Shown here in pieces: positions 17,818-25,619 of a stretch of DNA of 64,000 nucleotides. Position numbers and translations under genes: made by a program. The notes under the pieces are model-generated. The model saw nothing but the letters and a program-made list of their open reading frames with translations, was not told the origin of the DNA and did no database searches. This DNA is from Stutzerimonas xanthomarina. Lineage in GTDB: Bacteria > Pseudomonadota > Gammaproteobacteria > Pseudomonadales > Pseudomonadaceae. The DNA lies in contig NZ_RHQM01000004.1 in the NCBI RefSeq assembly GCF_003935375.1, positions 186,001 to 250,000 of the forward strand, read 5' to 3'. The number at the start of each line of letters is the position of its first letter. Within the stretch, counting starts at the first letter, position 1.

Positions 17818-18738
17818 TTACGCGGTGCTGCGCAGCCGCGCAAGATCCTTCACCGGCGAGGCGCCGAACAGCCGGCTGTACTCGCGGCTGAACTGCGAGG
17901 GGCTTTCGTAGCCGACCCGGTAGCCGGCGCTGGACACATCGAGCCCCTCGGCGATCAGCAGCCGCCGCGCCTCCTGCAGGCGCAGCTGTTTCTGGTACTG
18001 CAGCGGGCTCATGGCCGTCAGCGCCTTGAAACGGTGATGCAGCGTAGAGCTGCTGAGGTTGACCCGTTGCGCCAGTTCGTCGATGCGCAGCGGTTCGACA
18101 TAGTTGCGGTTCAGCCATTCGATGGCGCGGGTGACGCGATGGCCTTGGCTGTCGCGCACCGCGATCTCGTGCAGATGACGCCCCTGCCGACCGCAAAGCA
18201 GACGGTAGAAAATCTCGCGCATGGCCAGCGGCGCCAGCACCGGGATGTCCTGCGGGCTGGCCAGCAATCGCACCAGACGCAGCGTGGCATCCAGCAGCGG
18301 CGCGTCGATGCGATCCAGATAGACCCCGCGCGCCGGCCCTTCCACGGGCTGGCTCAACGGCGCGCTTTCGGCCACCAGGGTGGCGACCATTGCCGGGTCG
18401 ATATCCAGGCGAATGCACAGGTACGGCTCGCCGGACGAGGCCTCCAGCACGCGACCGGCCACCGGCACGGTGACCGAGACCACCAGGTAGTGCAGCGCAT
18501 CGTAGGTGTACAGCTCGTCGCCCAGGCGCACCTCCTTGCTGCCCTGCACGATGATGCACAGCGCCGGCTTGTGCAGCCCGTGCACCAGCTCGCTCGGCGC
18601 ACTGCAACGGATCAGGTAGAGATCGTCGATGGCGGTGGGATGCATGCCGTCGTCGCGCAAGAGGCCATCGATCAGCCGCGCCAGGGCGGCACGCTGGGCA
18701 ATCGTTTCCTCGGCGGAATGAAGGTCCATCTGGTTCAT
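17818..18738 (-). CDS. AraC-family transcriptional regulator (AraC_N type)
   Basis: The 306-residue protein has the N-terminal AraC_N ligand domain (PALCIIVQGSKEV near 58-70, ALHYLVVSVTVPV near 80) and two C-terminal helix-turn-helix motifs (IDELAQRVNLSSSTLHHRF; GYRVGYESPSQFSREYSRLFG, split as GYESPSQF and SREYSRLFG). It ends one base from the stop of the broken CMD gene, in convergent orientation. Regulators of this type usually control neighbouring oxidoreductases, so the SDR/CMD pair is the likely target. The inducer is unknown. Confidence 0.9.
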   Translation of the reverse strand: MNQMDLHSAEETIAQRAALARLIDGLLRDDGMHPTAIDDLYLIRCSAPSELVHGLHKPALCIIVQGSKEVRLGDELYTYDALHYLVVSVTVPVAGRVLEASSGEPYLCIRLDIDPAMVATLVAESAPLSQPVEGPARGVYLDRIDAPLLDATLRLVRLLASPQDIPVLAPLAMREIFYRLLCGRQGRHLHEIAVRDSQGHRVTRAIEWLNRNYVEPLRIDELAQRVNLSSSTLHHRFKALTAMSPLQYQKQLRLQEARRLLIAEGLDVSSAGYRVGYESPSQFSREYSRLFGASPVKDLARLRSTA

Positions 18739-18962
18739 GCAGGCAACCGGTGGAAGCGGAACGGACGGTTAGCTTAGCAGCCCATCCGGCCCGCGGTCGT
18801 CCCGCCCCACGGCAGTGCATCGACACGACGGTGTTACCGAGTGAAGCACCAAAGCGATGCACCGGCTAACATCGTCGCATGGCCAACCGGTGGCGCAGCT
18901 GCCGTGGCCGCGTCGCATCTCAATTCCTGACTGCCTGGCCAGCTTTTTGCTACACCCTGGTC

Positions 18963-20543
18963 ATGAAAAACCCAGCGGACGCCTCCATGCCCGAATCCCA
19001 GACCGCGCGCCTCAAGCTCTGCGGCATCACCAAACAGTACCCAGGCTGCCTGGCCAACGACCGTATCGACCTGTCGATCCAGCCGGGCGAGATCCACGCC
19101 CTGCTCGGCGAGAACGGCGCCGGCAAGAGCACCCTGATGAAGATCATCTACGGCGTGACCCAGCCGGACGCTGGCGAAATCCACTGGCAAGGCGAACGGG
19201 TGAGCATGCGCGACCCGGCGCAGGCCCGCGAGCGCGGCATCGGCATGGTGTTCCAGCACTTCTCGCTGTTCGAGACGCTCTCGGTCGCGGAGAACATCGC
19301 CCTCGCTCTGGGCGCGAAAGCCGGTACGCCGAAGCAGCTGGAGCCGAAGATCCGTGAGGTCTCGCAGCGCTACGGCATGCCGCTGGAGCCGCAACGGCTG
19401 GTGCACAGCCTGTCCATCGGCGAGCGCCAGCGGGTGGAGATCATCCGCTGCCTGATGCAGGACATCCGCCTGCTGATCCTCGACGAACCGACCTCGGTGC
19501 TAACCCCGCAGGAGGCCGACGAGTTGTTCATCACCCTGCGCCGGCTGGCGGCCGAGGGCTGCAGCATCCTGTTCATCAGCCACAAGCTCAATGAAGTGCG
19601 CGCGCTGTGCCAGAGCGCCACGGTACTGCGCGCCGGTCGCGTATCCGGTGAATGCATACCGGCCGAATGCTCGGACCTGGAACTGGCGCGGCTGATGGTC
19701 GGCGATGCCGAGGGGCTGGAAGCCGAGTATCCGAAGAGCGAGGGCCGCGCCCCGTTCCTGCGGGTGGAGCGGCTGTCCTGGCACAACGCCGATCCGTTCG
19801 GCGTGTCCCTGAAAGAGGTGGACCTGGAAGTACGCGCCGGCGAGATCGTCGGCATCGCCGGGGTCGCCGGCAACGGCCAGGACGAACTGCTTGCCCTGCT
19901 CAGTGGCGAACAGCGCCTGCCTGCCGCCCAGGCCATGCACATCCGCTTTCTCGGTGACGACGTCGCCCATCTGCGCCCCGACGCCCGCCGTCGCCATGGT
20001 ATGGCCTTCGTGCCGGCCGAACGCCTCGGTCACGGCGCGGTGCCGAGCATGAGCCTGGCCGACAACGGCCTGCTCACCGCCTATCAGCAGACCGGCATGG
20101 TCGAGCAGGGCATGATCCGCCGCGGCAAGGTGCGCGCCTTCGCCGAACAGGTCATCCAGCGCTTCGCCGTGAAGACGCCGGACGCACAGACCCCGGCGGC
20201 GAGCCTGTCCGGCGGCAACCTGCAGAAATTCATCCTTGGTCGCGAAATCCTGCAGCAGCCGAAGCTGCTGATCGCCGCGCACCCGACCTGGGGCGTGGAC
20301 GTCGGCGCGGCAGCAGCGATCCACCGCGCGCTGATCGAACTGCGCGATGCCGGCGCGGCGATCCTGGTGATCTCCGAAGACCTCGAGGAGCTGTTCCAGA
20401 TCAGCGACCGCATCGCCGCCCTGAGCGACGGCAGGCTGTCGCCACAGCGCGCTACTGCCAGCACCTGCCCGGTCGAAGTCGGCCGCTGGATGGCCGGCCA
20501 GTTCGATACCAGCGACACCCCTGTTTCCACCTCTGCCGCCTGA
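18963..20543 (+). CDS. ABC transporter ATP-binding protein with two ATPase domains, BMP/nucleoside class
   Basis: The 526-residue protein has two fused ATPase domains. The first is complete: Walker A GENGAGKST, signature LSIGERQRVEI, Walker B LLILDEPTSVLTPQE. The second is degenerate, with GVAGNGQDE in place of Walker A and LLIAAHPTWGVD in place of Walker B, as is usual for the nucleoside importers (YufO/NupA type) and sugar importers. Two permeases follow. ATG 18963 is used as start; ATG 18987 is also possible. The usual partner, a BMP lipoprotein that binds purine nucleosides, is not encoded next to it. Confidence 0.9.
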   Translation: MKNPADASMPESQTARLKLCGITKQYPGCLANDRIDLSIQPGEIHALLGENGAGKSTLMKIIYGVTQPDAGEIHWQGERVSMRDPAQARERGIGMVFQHFSLFETLSVAENIALALGAKAGTPKQLEPKIREVSQRYGMPLEPQRLVHSLSIGERQRVEIIRCLMQDIRLLILDEPTSVLTPQEADELFITLRRLAAEGCSILFISHKLNEVRALCQSATVLRAGRVSGECIPAECSDLELARLMVGDAEGLEAEYPKSEGRAPFLRVERLSWHNADPFGVSLKEVDLEVRAGEIVGIAGVAGNGQDELLALLSGEQRLPAAQAMHIRFLGDDVAHLRPDARRRHGMAFVPAERLGHGAVPSMSLADNGLLTAYQQTGMVEQGMIRRGKVRAFAEQVIQRFAVKTPDAQTPAASLSGGNLQKFILGREILQQPKLLIAAHPTWGVDVGAAAAIHRALIELRDAGAAILVISEDLEELFQISDRIAALSDGRLSPQRATASTCPVEVGRWMAGQFDTSDTPVSTSAA

Positions 20544-20555
20544 CGAGAATCCATC

Positions 20556-21662
20556 ATGCTGTTATCCCTGCAACCCCGCGGCGAGGCCTCACGGGCCATG
20601 CTCTGGTTCTCGCCCTTGCTGGCGGCATTGCTGACGCTGCTGAGCGGCGCGCTGCTGTTCGCGCTGCTCGGCCATCCGCCGCTGGAAACCCTCAAGGTGC
20701 TGCTGATCGACCCGCTCGGCGATCTCTACGGCGTCTCCGAACTGCTGGTCAAGGCGCTGCCGATCCTGCTCTGCGCCCTCGGCCTGGCAGTGGTCTATAA
20801 CGCGCGCATCTGGAACATCGGCGCCGAAGGCCAGCTCCTCATCGGCGCCCTGGCCGGCAGCGCGCTGGCGGTCAACATCATCGACTGGGATTCGCGCTGG
20901 GCACTGGTGCTGACACTGCTGCTCGGCACCCTTGGCGGCGCCGCCTGGGCCGGGCTCTGCGCCTGGCTGAAGACGGCGTTCAACGCCAACGAAATCCTCA
21001 CCAGCATCATGCTCAACTACATTGCGCTGAACCTGCTGCTGTTCGCCGTGCACGGCCCGCTGAAGGACCCGGAAGGCTTCAACTTCCCCGAGTCGGCGAT
21101 GTTCGGCGACGCCACCCGGCTGCCCGAGCTGATCGAAGGGCTGCGCGTGCATGGCGGTTTCTACTTCGCCCTGCTGGCGCTGGTGGTGGTCTGGGTGCTG
21201 CTGCAAAAGAGTTTTCTCGGCTTCCAGATCAAGGTGCTCGGCCTGGACAAGCGCGCCGCCGGCTTTGTCGGCTTCCGCGACAAGAAGCTGGTGTGGATCG
21301 CCCTGCTGATCAGCGGCGGCCTGGCCGGTCTGGCGGGGGTCGCCGAAGTCACCGGGCCGATCGGCCAGCTGGTGCCGCAGGTGTCGCCGGGCTACGGCTA
21401 CGCGGCGATCACCGTGGCCTTCCTCGGTCGCCTGAACCCCATCGGTATCGTCTTCGCCAGTCTGCTGATGGCGCTGCTCTACCTCGGCGGTGAGAACGCG
21501 CAGATGGCCGCCAACCTGCCGCAGTCCATCACTCAGCTGTTCCAGGGCATGGTGCTGTTCTTCCTGCTGGCCTGCGACGTGCTGATCCTCTATCGCCCGC
21601 GGCTGAAGCTGTGGGCACGCAAACCGGCGCTCGTCAGCGCCAAAGAGGAGCCAGCCACATGA
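20556..21662 (+). CDS. ABC transporter permease, BMP/nucleoside class (first)
   Basis: A 368-residue membrane protein of the BPD_transp_2 family with about ten hydrophobic helices. Diagnostic stretches are NARIWNIGAEGQLLIGAL (the NxGAEGQ motif of nucleoside/ribose permeases), NEILTSIMLNYIALNLL and GYGYAAITVAFLGRLNP. It begins 12 bases after the ATPase stop. It should form a heterodimeric channel with the next permease. Confidence 0.9.
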   Translation: MLLSLQPRGEASRAMLWFSPLLAALLTLLSGALLFALLGHPPLETLKVLLIDPLGDLYGVSELLVKALPILLCALGLAVVYNARIWNIGAEGQLLIGALAGSALAVNIIDWDSRWALVLTLLLGTLGGAAWAGLCAWLKTAFNANEILTSIMLNYIALNLLLFAVHGPLKDPEGFNFPESAMFGDATRLPELIEGLRVHGGFYFALLALVVVWVLLQKSFLGFQIKVLGLDKRAAGFVGFRDKKLVWIALLISGGLAGLAGVAEVTGPIGQLVPQVSPGYGYAAITVAFLGRLNPIGIVFASLLMALLYLGGENAQMAANLPQSITQLFQGMVLFFLLACDVLILYRPRLKLWARKPALVSAKEEPAT

Positions 21663-21727
21663 TCGTCCGCGCTCAGCTACTCCCCCTTTCACCCGCTGCC
21701 TGCCGTTTGAAGTTCGAGGCCTGACCG

Positions 21728-22654
21728 ATGGACATGGATCTGCTGACCAATATCTTCTACGCCATGATCCGCACCGGTACGCCGCTGCTGCTGGTCGCCC
21801 TCGGCGAGCTGGTGTGCGAGAAGACCGGCGTACTCAACCTCGGCCAGGAGGGCATGATGCTGTTCGGCGCGGTGATCGGCTTCATCGTCGCCTTCGCCAG
21901 CGGCAACCTCTGGCTCGGCGTGCTGTTCGCCTGTCTGGCCGGCGTGCTGCTCTCGCTGCTGTTCGCAATGGTGGCACTGGGCTTCAATGCCAACCAGGTC
22001 GCCACCGGCCTGGCGCTGACCATCTTCGGCGTCGGCCTGTCGTCCTTCGTCGGTGCCAGCTGGGTCGGCAAGCCGCTGGCCGGCTTCGAGCCGATCGCCA
22101 TTCCGCTGCTAAGCGAGATCCCCGTGATCGGCCGCATGCTGTTCGCCCAGGATCTGCTGGTGTACCTGTCCTTCGGGCTGTTCGCGCTGGTGGCCTGGGT
22201 GCTGCTGAAAAGCCGCATCGGCCTTATCATCCAGGCTGTCGGCGAGAACCCCAACGCCGCCAGTGCCATGGGCCTGCCGGTGCTGCGCGTGCGCACCCTG
22301 GCGGTGATGTTCGGCGGCGGAATGGCAGGGCTTGCCGGCGGCTACATGTCGCTGGCGTATACGCCGATGTGGGCGGAAAACATGACCGCTGGCCGCGGCT
22401 GGATCGCGCTGGCCCTGGTGGTGTTCGCCAGCTGGCGGGTGAGCCGCGTCCTGCTCGGCGCGTACCTGTTCGGCCTGGCCAGCATCCTGCACCTGGTGGC
22501 GCAGGGCCTCGGCCTGGCGATCCCTGGCAACCTGCTGGCGATGCTGCCCTATGTGGCGACCATTCTGGTGCTAGTGCTGCTGTCGCGGGATGCGATCCGC
22601 ACGCGGTTGTACGCGCCGGTATCGCTGGGGCAGCCCTGGCAGCCGGGGCATTGA
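21728..22654 (+). CDS. ABC transporter permease, BMP/nucleoside class (second)
   Basis: A 308-residue membrane protein paralogous to the first permease, with the motif TGVLNLGQEGMMLFGA, NANQVATGLALTIFGVGLSS and the coupling segment VGENPNAASAMGLPVLRVR. The 65-base gap to the previous gene has no terminator, so the three genes are likely one operon. Downstream is a dispersed repeat and then an opposite-strand NERD gene, where a binding-protein gene would often be expected. Confidence 0.9.
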   Translation: MDMDLLTNIFYAMIRTGTPLLLVALGELVCEKTGVLNLGQEGMMLFGAVIGFIVAFASGNLWLGVLFACLAGVLLSLLFAMVALGFNANQVATGLALTIFGVGLSSFVGASWVGKPLAGFEPIAIPLLSEIPVIGRMLFAQDLLVYLSFGLFALVAWVLLKSRIGLIIQAVGENPNAASAMGLPVLRVRTLAVMFGGGMAGLAGGYMSLAYTPMWAENMTAGRGWIALALVVFASWRVSRVLLGAYLFGLASILHLVAQGLGLAIPGNLLAMLPYVATILVLVLLSRDAIRTRLYAPVSLGQPWQPGH

Positions 22655-22659
22655 GGTTC

Positions 22660-22970
22660 TTTTCGGGACTGTTGGCTACGCCGGTTGGCAAGGTGCTTGA
22701 GAGCTTGGTTTTCGCCCTGCTGGGCGAGTTCCTTTTGGCAGCCGCCCGGGTGGCCGGCCCCGCCAAAAGGAACCAAAAAGTCTTGCCCTGCCATCCAGGT
22801 CTCGCTACGCGAGACTTCCCTCATTCCATCGTTGCTCCGAGGGCCGCCGCGCAAGGGGCGGTCGGTATCGCCTGTTGGTTCGTGCAAAAACAACCAGCAA
22901 GACCTGGCTCTGATGCCGAGACCGTCAGCGACAGCTGGGCATCTTAAAAACGAGTAGCTGGGCACAGACT
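22660..22970. repeat. Degenerate dispersed intergenic repeat of Pseudomonas type
   Basis: The stretch contains CGCCC/GGGCG (22713-22726), an 11-bp inverted repeat TTCCTTTTGGC ... GCCAAAAGGAA (22729-22772), then CTTGCCCTGCCATCC and CGTTGCTCCGAGGGCCGCCG. I recognise this order of elements from memory as a repeat scattered in many Pseudomonas genomes, often with bogus short genes called in it. No supported coding sequence lies here. It fills the gap between the nucleoside-class importer and the NERD gene. Confidence 0.6.
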
Positions 22971-22992
22971 ACGCTTCAAGCCTTTCTGCATT

Positions 22993-23763
22993 TCAAAGAC
23001 TCTGCATCGTCCGGCACTTGGGAAACGCTGAGCATCCCCAAAATTGCTGCCCTGCTTTTGCCCCCGATTTCACGGTGCGTATCAGCAGCGCACTGCCGCA
23101 TTTCGGGCATTGTCGTTCTGCGGTTGGATCGCTACGGCGTTTGAGGTTTCGCACATGCTCACGGTGGGTGGCGAGAGTTGGCGCTCGGCGGTCGGTTTGC
23201 AGGGCATGCAGCATAGCGTCGATCTCAGCCTCGCTGAATACCGGCTGCTGGAATGACCTGATATAGCGGATAAAGCCGATGCCCTGGGTCACGTTGGCCG
23301 GCACTTCGGTTTTGAAGGTGCTGCCGCCGACAAAGGTGATGACCGAGTGCAGGTGCTCGGGGCTAACGCCAAGGGTGGCTTCCAGGGCCTTGAGGTGCTT
23401 GTAGTTCTGGCGTAGCGGGTTCTGGAACTTGAACGTGCGTTTGTAGAGCTTCTGCGTCCACTGCACCTGCTTTTCGCTACCGAAGATCCAGCCGCTCATG
23501 TTCTTCGTTTCCAGTACGAAGATGCCGTACCGCGAAAGAAAAACGTGGTCGATCTGCGTGGTGCCGTCTGGCGTGTTCAAGGTGACATTGTGCAGGCGGC
23601 GGTAGGTCTGCCTGTCCAACTGCCAATGGGCAAACAGCCGCACCAGCAGTTCACCAATATGGCCCTTGGCCCAAGGCGACTTGAGCAGGCTAATCAGAAG
23701 GGCGGCCGGGATGAACCAAGCCAACATGCCCCAGGCCTGCGCGATGATGGGGGTGAAGTCCAT
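22993..23763 (-). CDS. NERD-domain protein with C-terminal topoisomerase-type zinc ribbon
   Basis: The 256-residue protein starts with a membrane helix (GMLAWFIPAALLISLL), followed by a NERD nuclease-related domain: GHIGELLVRLF, TQIDHVFLSRYGIFVLETK (the D ... E-x-K nuclease core; split as TQIDHVFLS and FVLETK) and WTQKLYKRTFKFQNPLRQN. The C-terminus is a four-Cys zinc ribbon (CPKCGSALLIR ... FWGCSAFPKC) as found in type IA topoisomerases. This arrangement is common in gamma-proteobacteria and is thought to process DNA or RNA, but the role is not established. It is a single gene flanked by a repeat and by the remains of a fic locus. Confidence 0.9.
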   Translation of the reverse strand: MDFTPIIAQAWGMLAWFIPAALLISLLKSPWAKGHIGELLVRLFAHWQLDRQTYRRLHNVTLNTPDGTTQIDHVFLSRYGIFVLETKNMSGWIFGSEKQVQWTQKLYKRTFKFQNPLRQNYKHLKALEATLGVSPEHLHSVITFVGGSTFKTEVPANVTQGIGFIRYIRSFQQPVFSEAEIDAMLHALQTDRRAPTLATHREHVRNLKRRSDPTAERQCPKCGSALLIRTVKSGAKAGQQFWGCSAFPKCRTMQSL

Positions 23764-23866
23764 TTCCTATCCCTGGGTGATCCTGAATTAACCGGATAGT
23801 AGCGAAACTTGGCGTAATGGCACGACAGTGTCGCGCACCTCCGTACGCTCCTTTGTCTCTGCGGGG

Positions 23867-24076
23867 TCAGCCTTGAGCGTGTGCCGGCTGCTGTATCCGG
23901 TAACGCGTGCTGCGCCCGCCAGGGGGGCAGTCGGGCAAAGCAGCCCTTCTCGAGATGGCGCGTGGCGGTGGCTTTCGAGACTTTGGCCACAGCCTGGTAG
24001 GAAGAACGACTGGACGACTTCCTTGCCTGGTTCAAGAGCAGCCGCAGCGATGCAGGCCTCGGCCCAATTTCTACGA
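23867..24076 (-). pseudogene. 3' remnant of a Fic-family protein gene (C-terminal winged helix only)
   Basis: Reading the minus strand from about 24076 gives RPASLRLLLNQARKSS, then SSYQAVAKVSKATATRHLEK and GCFARLP. After a run of six C bases the phase changes and continues PGGRSTRYRIQQPAHAQG to a TGA at 23869..23867. This matches, from memory, the C-terminal winged helix of Fic proteins (KY-x-A-x-TKVSKATATRDL ... LVEKGCL-x-RLPGGGRSTRY-x-I). One extra C explains the shift, and about four residues are missing between ATRHL and EKGC. The catalytic HPFxxGNG part is absent from the window, so most of the gene has been deleted. Confidence 0.55.
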
Positions 24077-24146
24077 GCCGGCATTGCGCACTTTTGATTG
24101 GCTGCTGTCAGATACAGAGCGGGTCATTCATGAGGGCTGCTCGTCT

Positions 24147-24211
24147 GTGAGCCGATTAGCGAGCTTATTCGGCTCATGTGGCGAGCCGATAATGTCGCCT
24201 ATTCGGCTCAC
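24147..24211. promoter_or_regulatory. Four alternating GTGAGCCGAWTA sites, putative operator of the lost fic gene
   Basis: Four copies of a GTGAGCCGAATA-like word occur in 65 bases, alternating in orientation: GTGAGCCGATTA (24147), the inverse TTATTCGGCTCAT (24165), GCGAGCCGATAA (24181), and the inverse CTATTCGGCTCAC (24199). The spacing makes two inverted-repeat pairs. They lie upstream of the fic remnant on its own strand, where an operator for an autoregulated gene would be. The link to Fic autoregulation is inference from position. Confidence 0.5.
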
Positions 24212-24302
24212 TGTCTTGCTACCGGGCTTGAAAGCGCCTGGGCAGTGCGTTTGATCCGCCTTGGCAGGCGGTTGGCGCGTCATTCAGAGACTAAGCCCCA
24301 TA

Positions 24303-25028
24303 TCAATCCAACGTGTACTCAAACGTACTCACCACCCGCAGCCGTTTCCCCACGGTCCGCCCACTGTCCATATCGCTGCCATCATCATCGATAACCCGAA
24401 TCACCCCCTGGTTGGCATTCTTCAAGCGCCCCAGCGTGGCACCGGCATCCTCGGCGAAACGCGTCGCCTGCTCACGGGCATTGCTGGTGGCGGCTTCCAG
24501 CAGCTGCGGCTTGAGCTCATTGAACCCACGCAACTGATAACGCGGCCCGGCAAAGCCGTTCATCTCGGTATCCAGCTGAACACCGGCCAAGATCAGCGGA
24601 TCGATGGCATTGGCCGCCTTGCCCACCGCGTCGACGCGCTCTGACTTGACCAGCACCTGACCCTGGCCATTGAAGCGCAGCGCCACATCACGCGAGGCCC
24701 ATTCACGCGCCAGCAGATCCTGGACCTGCAACGGTCGCACTTCGATCTCCGCGTCGGTGAAGCCCTGCTCGCGGAGGAAATCCAGCACCAGCTGGCGATC
24801 CTCGCTCAACCCCCTCTGCACCTCGGCGAACTGATCGCCACCACGGCGGAAGCCCAGCGTCCAAACCGCAAAGTCGCTCTTCACGTCCATCTCCGCCAGG
24901 CCCTTGACCGTCACAGTGCGGTCGGCCATGCGGAAACGCTCCACGCCCTGCCCCACCGACCAGCCGGCGAAGGCCACTGCCGCGGCGATCAACGCCGCCG
25001 GCAGAAATCCGATTCGTGCTGTAGCCAC
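24303..25028 (-). CDS. SIMPL-domain (DUF541) protein, periplasmic or membrane-anchored
   Basis: The 241-residue protein has an N-terminal signal anchor (IGFLPAALIAAAVAFAGWSVGQ) followed by the SIMPL/DUF541 domain: TVTVKGLAEMDVKSDFAVW, a repeated pattern of alternating strands, and NAREQATRFAEDAGATLGRL near 185-205. DUF541 proteins form oligomeric rings in the periplasm or outer surface and have been linked to stress tolerance; their biochemical role is unclear. It is followed on the same strand by nothing in the fic-remnant gap, and the DUF1992-like gene lies 72 bases upstream in the same direction. Confidence 0.88.
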   Translation of the reverse strand: MATARIGFLPAALIAAAVAFAGWSVGQGVERFRMADRTVTVKGLAEMDVKSDFAVWTLGFRRGGDQFAEVQRGLSEDRQLVLDFLREQGFTDAEIEVRPLQVQDLLAREWASRDVALRFNGQGQVLVKSERVDAVGKAANAIDPLILAGVQLDTEMNGFAGPRYQLRGFNELKPQLLEAATSNAREQATRFAEDAGATLGRLKNANQGVIRVIDDDGSDMDSGRTVGKRLRVVSTFEYTLD

Positions 25029-25100
25029 GTGCTTCTCCCCTTAGGAATTGACCGAATGCGCATGCTACTCCAGCGCCGGGCGAACACCAGTCACCAGCGC

Positions 25101-25424
25101 TCAACCGCGGCCCAGGCGCTGCAACGCCTCCAGCCGGAAGGCAATGTGCTGCTCCAGCTCGCTCAGCTCGCGCTCCAGCCGCGCGCACTGCTGCGTATCG
25201 CTGCAGGCCTCCAGCCGTTCGCGCAACGCGGCACGCTGCGCCAGCAATTCCACTTCCCGGGGCGGCACCCCGGCGCTCTTCAGCACCGAGAACGGCAAGC
25301 GCAGGCCCGGTAGCGTCTGCAGCCAGCCTTCGTCCACCACCAGCGGTTCGCCTTTTTCCTGCACGCCGCGCTGCCATCTGGCGATGTCGCGGGCGATGCG
25401 TTGTTCGATGTCCTGATCGCTCAT
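25101..25424 (-). CDS. DUF1992-like (DnaJ-homologue subfamily C 28-type) small protein
   Basis: The 107-residue acidic/coiled-coil protein has the pattern LRLPFSVLKSAGVPPREVEL followed by a long helix (LAQRAALRERLEACSDTQQC), which resembles the DUF1992 domain (R-x3-LK-AG-x-PPEVEL). The N-terminal part IEQRIARDIARWQRG replaces the usual REAQxRGEF-x-NLPG motif, so it is a divergent member. Function unknown. The assignment rests on remembered family motifs. Confidence 0.65.
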   Translation of the reverse strand: MSDQDIEQRIARDIARWQRGVQEKGEPLVVDEGWLQTLPGLRLPFSVLKSAGVPPREVELLAQRAALRERLEACSDTQQCARLERELSELEQHIAFRLEALQRLGRG

Positions 25425-25619
25425 GACTCGCGCCCTCCTCTACCTGCCCGGTCATGAAAACCCAGCTGCGCGGCTTTTGTCAGCGGCCGGCCGACGCCAG
25501 GTCATTGGCACGTCGGTTGCGTTGCGTCTGTATGATTGCGCCCCGCGCGATGCGAACTTTTTCCGCAGCGTTCATTCTTTTGCTTAGCGCCACCGCTACC
25601 TATCCGAGGAGCCACCCCT

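Larger units (their letters stand above)
23764..24302. other. Intergenic region holding a decayed fic locus
   Basis: No intact gene lies in this 539-base gap. It holds a short frameshifted coding remnant (23867-24076) and a set of four palindromic repeats (24147-24211), each listed separately. Base composition is a little less GC-rich than in the flanking genes. Confidence 0.6.
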
